Source: Opitutus sp.
GTDB lineage: Bacteria; Verrucomicrobiota; Verrucomicrobiae; Opitutales; Opitutaceae
Direction: 5' to 3'
DNA: 64,000 bases
Assembly (NCBI GenBank): GCA_009695065.1
Contig: SIBR01000015.1
Span: 10,284-74,283 of the forward strand
Shown here piece after piece: positions 60,786 to 64,000 of this stretch (positions are counted from its first letter, which is position 1; every line of letters starts with the position of its first letter). The notes under the pieces were generated by a model. The model saw only the letters and a list, made by a program, of their open reading frames with translations, was not told the origin of the DNA and ran no database searches. Position numbers and translations under genes: made by a program.

Positions 60786-63700
60786 TCAGAAGCGACCGCG
60801 CACTCCAGCCGTGAACAGGGTGCCCTGTTTCAGTTGGTACCAGTTGATCCCATTCAACGTCGTAAAAGTAGAAGTGGGTTCGTCGAATACATTGGTGACG
60901 TCCAGGAACACATCATACCGACGATTGATGGTGTACTGCAGCTTCAAGTCCACGAAGAGCCGGGGTTCATTGAACACATCGATACCGGTCGTGGTGCCCC
61001 GATACATTTGACCTCTCCAGTTGAAGAGCAGCCGGGCATCCAGTCCACGGTAGCGATAGCTCATTCCGGCATTCCCGCTCTTCGGCACGAGATTGGCCAG
61101 CCGGTTGGCCACCGTCGTTCCCCCAAAGTTTCCTTCGGTTTGCAGGGCAGTGTAGTTGGCGAAGACACCCAATCCCTTGAAGGCGCCAGGCAGAAAGCTC
61201 AGCTGCTGCTGGTAGCTGGCTTCAAAACCACGCACCCGGGCGCTGCCGGCCGGCTCGGTGGTCGTAAGGGTAAACCCGGCGTAGGTGCCACTGCCATCGA
61301 TGCCTTGGGGGCCAACCGTTGATGAGACGGACCGAGTATAACCCGAAATTTCCTTCAAGAAGACTCCGATGCTAAACTGGCCGATCGGTTCGAAGTATTT
61401 CTCGATACTCGCTTCAAAGTTGTTCGTGTGATAAGGCTTCAGGTTCGGGTTGCCCATTGAAATTGTCATGGCGTCCAGGTTTTCCGTCACAGAGGGGAGC
61501 AGACTTCCGACCGGGGGCCGGGAGATCGCGCGATTATAGCTCGCGCGGGCGAGCAGGCCGTCCATCGGCTCGTAGACGAAGTGCAATCCCGGAAATACGT
61601 CTTTGTATTTCCCTCTACCTGTGTTTAGCCGAACGAAGGAACGTTCCGCCCGCGCCGCGTTGGCGGCGCCGACGACTGGATCTAGGCTCGTGCCTCCCAC
61701 GCTATTGCCGCCCCAGGCGGCGGTAGCGTTGCGCACCCAGCCCTTAGCTTTGGTTTCCGTCTGCTCGACGCGGACGCCGCCTAGGACACGGAGTTTCCCA
61801 AGGCGCAGCGAGCCCTGGATATAACCGGCCGTAATTTTCTCTCCTAGCTCGGTGTTGCTCGCCTTGGAGCTCACTACGGAGTTGTAGGCATCCGCCGCCG
61901 TCGGCTTCCAGTAAGCGGCGGGTATCCTGTCGAGGTTCGAGACAAAGGGGAATGGCCCGTAGCGACCGGCGTTTTGTTTATAACTGTAGTCTACATAAGG
62001 TGTGCTCACGTCGTCGGCTGACTCGGGCACCCCATCCTGGCCGACGAAGGTCAAGTTGTTCGAGTGGACGCGCGCGGTGCGCTTGTCGTCCGAGAACTTG
62101 ACGCCGGCCTTGATCGACGCCGGCACCGCGGCGGCAAACTGCTTGGTCGCGTCCAGCCGAAAACCAAGGATGTCATTGGGCGCCCGGTTGCTGTTCTTGA
62201 CATAACTGGTCATACGGTAGCTGGAACCCTCGTAGATGGAGGGACCGGCGGTTTGCCTGAAAATCGGATACCATGAATCCTGACCGCGGCGGTCGATCTC
62301 GAAGCCGATGCCGGTCGTAACGGGCGTGATTTGTTTCGTGGTAATGGTGCCAGGGTAGGAAATATCCGCGTGCGAGTAACTGCCGCGAAAGGTGAGGGTG
62401 AGACTCCGGTCAAGGAATTTGGACTCGGCCCCCCAGCTCACCGCGTAATTCCGTGAATTTTTCGCGAATTGCGGATTCGACCGCAGTTCGCCGATCGAAG
62501 CTGGATGCGCGATCAGAAAAGAATGCTCATACGTGCTGGCGGGAGTGAAGTTTGCCGTCGTCGCCACGGGATTGCCGAAGCCGGTGCGGAGCGCCTGCTG
62601 ATATTGATCGTTCGTGTTGTAGGAGAACTTCGCGAAAATGAACGTATCAGCCGTAAACTTGTAGTCGACGCTCAGGCCGGCATTGCGCGCGATGGCGGGA
62701 CACCCGAAATCACCCGTGCCCCAGGCGCGCTGGAGCGGATTGGATGTGGTGCCGTTGAGCATCCCCTGGCCGATGTTATAAAAAAAATTGGCCCCCCCTT
62801 CGTCCTGCGTCGTTGAAGAGACGCGCCGGCTAAAATTGAAGGCAACGCCCAGGTTATTCTTATCGCCGAACACGTTGTATACGTCTGAATAGGCGAAATT
62901 AAACAGATCGAGGCCGTCGAATTTGTCTTGGTACGGGCTCCCCGACATCCCGGCTCGATAACGCCAGAGGGCTCCGGCCGTGACCGTGATTCGCCGTCCC
63001 GAGGCATCGAAGGCGCGCCGGGAGACGAGGTTTACGAAACCCGCCACGGCGTTGGCGTCTTGGTCGGGCTGCGGTGCCTTGATCAGCTCGACCGACTCCA
63101 GGTTGCCCGTGCCGAGTTGCTCGATCTGGTAGTCGCGACTCGCACCTCCGGTCGACTGGGCCATGCGGTCGCCATCGACCAGCAGGGTGGAGAATCCAGT
63201 CCCCATGCCGCGAAGAAAAAGCGTGCGCACTTCGCCGCCGACAACGTCTGTCGCGATGCCAGGCATGCGCTGGATCAACTCCCCAGGGTTGGCCGCGGGG
63301 TTGCCGAAGGTGTCGGTCGCCGCGACCCATTTGGGATTTTCCGCCAGTCGTTGGGTCTGGATCGCCAGCGCATTGCCCTCGCGCACGCCGGAAACGGAAA
63401 ACGCGTCCAATTTATAGATTTCTGATTTTAGACCGATGTCCGTCGTGGTGGTGGATCCTAAGGTGATGGAAATTGGCACTCGGGCTACGTCGAGCCCGGC
63501 ATAGCTGACCAACAGGGTGTAGGCGCCAAGCGGGAGCGAGAGGCTGTATGTCCCGCCCCGTTCGGTGACCGTCGAGATGGTTGTGCCTTCGACTTGAAGC
63601 ACGGCGCCAGCAAGCAAATCACGCGTGGCTTCGTTGGAGACGTGACCTGAGACGACGCCGGCGATCAGCACAACGTTGAGCGGTTCGGCGGCGCGGATGC

Positions 63701-63794
63701 TGCCGGCGAAGGCAAGCAGGCCGAGGGAGGCGGCGAGAACAGCGTGCAGGAAGGCACGCCGGGAAACAAGGGAACGAAGGGAGGACATGGCCAT
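60786..63794 (-). CDS. TonB-dependent receptor with carboxypeptidase-like regulatory domain
   Basis: A 1002-residue outer-membrane receptor from ATG 63794 (ATG 63788 is also possible). A signal peptide (RAFLHAVLAASLGLLAFAGSIRA) precedes a CarboxypepD_reg-like beta-sandwich (about 45-120, VSGHVSNEATRDLLAGAVLQ, GTYSLSLPLGAYTLLVSYAG). The TonB box/plug follows (YKLDAFSVSGVREG, PGELIQRMPGIATDVVGGEV, RTLFLRGMGTGFSTLLVDGD, NAVAGFVNLVSRRAF), then a long barrel ending in LKQGTLFTAGVRGRF. The type resembles the TonB-dependent receptor/polysaccharide-utilisation class of Opitutaceae. It is upstream of the amidohydrolase pair on the same strand. An IS3-type fragment begins just 46 bases upstream of its start, possibly truncating its promoter. 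The DNA is less GC-rich than the left part of the window. Confidence 0.92.
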   Translation of the reverse strand: MAMSSLRSLVSRRAFLHAVLAASLGLLAFAGSIRAAEPLNVVLIAGVVSGHVSNEATRDLLAGAVLQVEGTTISTVTERGGTYSLSLPLGAYTLLVSYAGLDVARVPISITLGSTTTTDIGLKSEIYKLDAFSVSGVREGNALAIQTQRLAENPKWVAATDTFGNPAANPGELIQRMPGIATDVVGGEVRTLFLRGMGTGFSTLLVDGDRMAQSTGGASRDYQIEQLGTGNLESVELIKAPQPDQDANAVAGFVNLVSRRAFDASGRRITVTAGALWRYRAGMSGSPYQDKFDGLDLFNFAYSDVYNVFGDKNNLGVAFNFSRRVSSTTQDEGGANFFYNIGQGMLNGTTSNPLQRAWGTGDFGCPAIARNAGLSVDYKFTADTFIFAKFSYNTNDQYQQALRTGFGNPVATTANFTPASTYEHSFLIAHPASIGELRSNPQFAKNSRNYAVSWGAESKFLDRSLTLTFRGSYSHADISYPGTITTKQITPVTTGIGFEIDRRGQDSWYPIFRQTAGPSIYEGSSYRMTSYVKNSNRAPNDILGFRLDATKQFAAAVPASIKAGVKFSDDKRTARVHSNNLTFVGQDGVPESADDVSTPYVDYSYKQNAGRYGPFPFVSNLDRIPAAYWKPTAADAYNSVVSSKASNTELGEKITAGYIQGSLRLGKLRVLGGVRVEQTETKAKGWVRNATAAWGGNSVGGTSLDPVVGAANAARAERSFVRLNTGRGKYKDVFPGLHFVYEPMDGLLARASYNRAISRPPVGSLLPSVTENLDAMTISMGNPNLKPYHTNNFEASIEKYFEPIGQFSIGVFLKEISGYTRSVSSTVGPQGIDGSGTYAGFTLTTTEPAGSARVRGFEASYQQQLSFLPGAFKGLGVFANYTALQTEGNFGGTTVANRLANLVPKSGNAGMSYRYRGLDARLLFNWRGQMYRGTTTGIDVFNEPRLFVDLKLQYTINRRYDVFLDVTNVFDEPTSTFTTLNGINWYQLKQGTLFTAGVRGRF

Positions 63795-63839
63795 AGGGGG
63801 CTGAGAGGAGACGGTGGGATGATGGGAGGCGGAACCTGC

Positions 63840-64000
63840 ATGGCTAGAAATATCCGGCTGGTGCAGGCGGCCATCGAGCAACACGGCGCGCCCGAGTTTA
63901 TCCGTTCCGACAACGGTCCGGAGTTTATCGCCAAGGAACTCCAGCGCTGGCTGGCCGAACAGAAAATCAAAACCATCTCCATCACCCCCGCCAGCCCGTG
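63840..64000 (+). mobile_element. IS3-family integrase-core fragment (partial, cut by window edge)
   Basis: The plus-strand frame from 63840 to the window end encodes ARNIRLVQAAIEQHGAPEF, then FIRSDNGPEFIAKELQRWLA and KIKTISITPASP. This is the rve integrase core around the second catalytic Asp (SDNGPEF), as in IS3-family OrfB transposases. The N-terminal half (helix-turn-helix and first catalytic Asp) is missing, so this is a 5'-truncated copy or remnant; its right side lies beyond the window. No terminal repeat is visible at its left border. Confidence 0.8.

Noticed and set aside
1..64000. tRNA, rRNA and CRISPR features
   Set aside because: No cloverleaf with conserved T-loop, no ribosomal RNA sequence and no regularly spaced direct repeats were noticed on either strand. 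A dedicated scan was not possible, so small RNA genes could be missed.

Overview
The window is high-GC DNA (mid-60s % over most of its length by eye). Its gene families point to a member of the Verrucomicrobiota, most likely an Opitutaceae-type organism. The pointers are a DUF1501 protein beside a PSD1/planctomycete-cytochrome protein, many Tat-exported Gfo/Idh/MocA, sialidase-like and amidohydrolase proteins, large TonB-dependent receptors, a YXWGXW-repeat protein and SYLF, DUF3299 and DUF6265 proteins. I see no rRNA, tRNA or CRISPR array. The taxonomic call rests on family content only.

Layout. 1-2.2 kb: polyprenyl-phosphate glycosyltransferases around decayed genes. 2.2-9.5 kb: housekeeping genes (TVP38-type membrane protein, xseA, msrB, apt with a D-2-hydroxyacid dehydrogenase, an RDD protein) and a sugar isomerase/Gfo-Idh-MocA pair. 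9.5-10.65 kb: a gene graveyard holding the 5' halves of a sensor kinase and a sulfotransferase. 10.65-19.7 kb: short-chain fatty-acid transporter, ceramidase-like protein, cyclophilin, Thr/Ser dehydratase, a multiply broken PQQ-type beta-propeller gene, a YhbY-like protein, a pseudouridine synthase and an esterase. 19.8-26.1 kb: a REPIN-like element, then a DUF1501/PSD1/Tat-protein group. 26.2-30.3 kb: msrPQ and a TonB receptor. 30.6-42.9 kb: an unrecognised three-module protein, an amidohydrolase, a YXWGXW protein, asnS, sialidase-like, SGNH, SYLF, Gfo/Idh/MocA and DUF6265 genes, and a small toxin-antitoxin-like locus with a duplicated leader. 43-46.7 kb: methylcitrate-cycle operon prpBCD. 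46.9-51 kb: an ABC exporter with DUF3299, an ACT protein and a cation-efflux protein. 51.1-56.9 kb: divergent folate (folP-folB-folK-folC) and p-aminobenzoate (pabB-pabC) operons. 56.9-64 kb: a paralogue pair with one broken copy, a DUF7133-type remnant, two amidohydrolases, a large TonB receptor and an IS3-type integrase fragment at the edge; much of this end has visibly lower GC.

How the genes work together. The pab and fol operons flank one roughly 290-bp intergenic region and cover two pABA-branch enzymes plus pterin aldolase, pyrophosphokinase, dihydropteroate synthase and folylpolyglutamate synthase. prpBCD would burn propionyl-CoA, and the distant AtoE-type transporter could import propionate or butyrate. 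MsrB and MsrPQ cover methionine-sulfoxide repair in cytoplasm and periplasm.

The most unusual feature overall is the density of broken genes: at least eight remnants in 64 kb. I found no clear-cut new multi-gene system. The best unexplained items are the three-module protein at 30595-32310, the duplicated leader at 42.2-42.5 kb, and the palindrome between pabB and folP.
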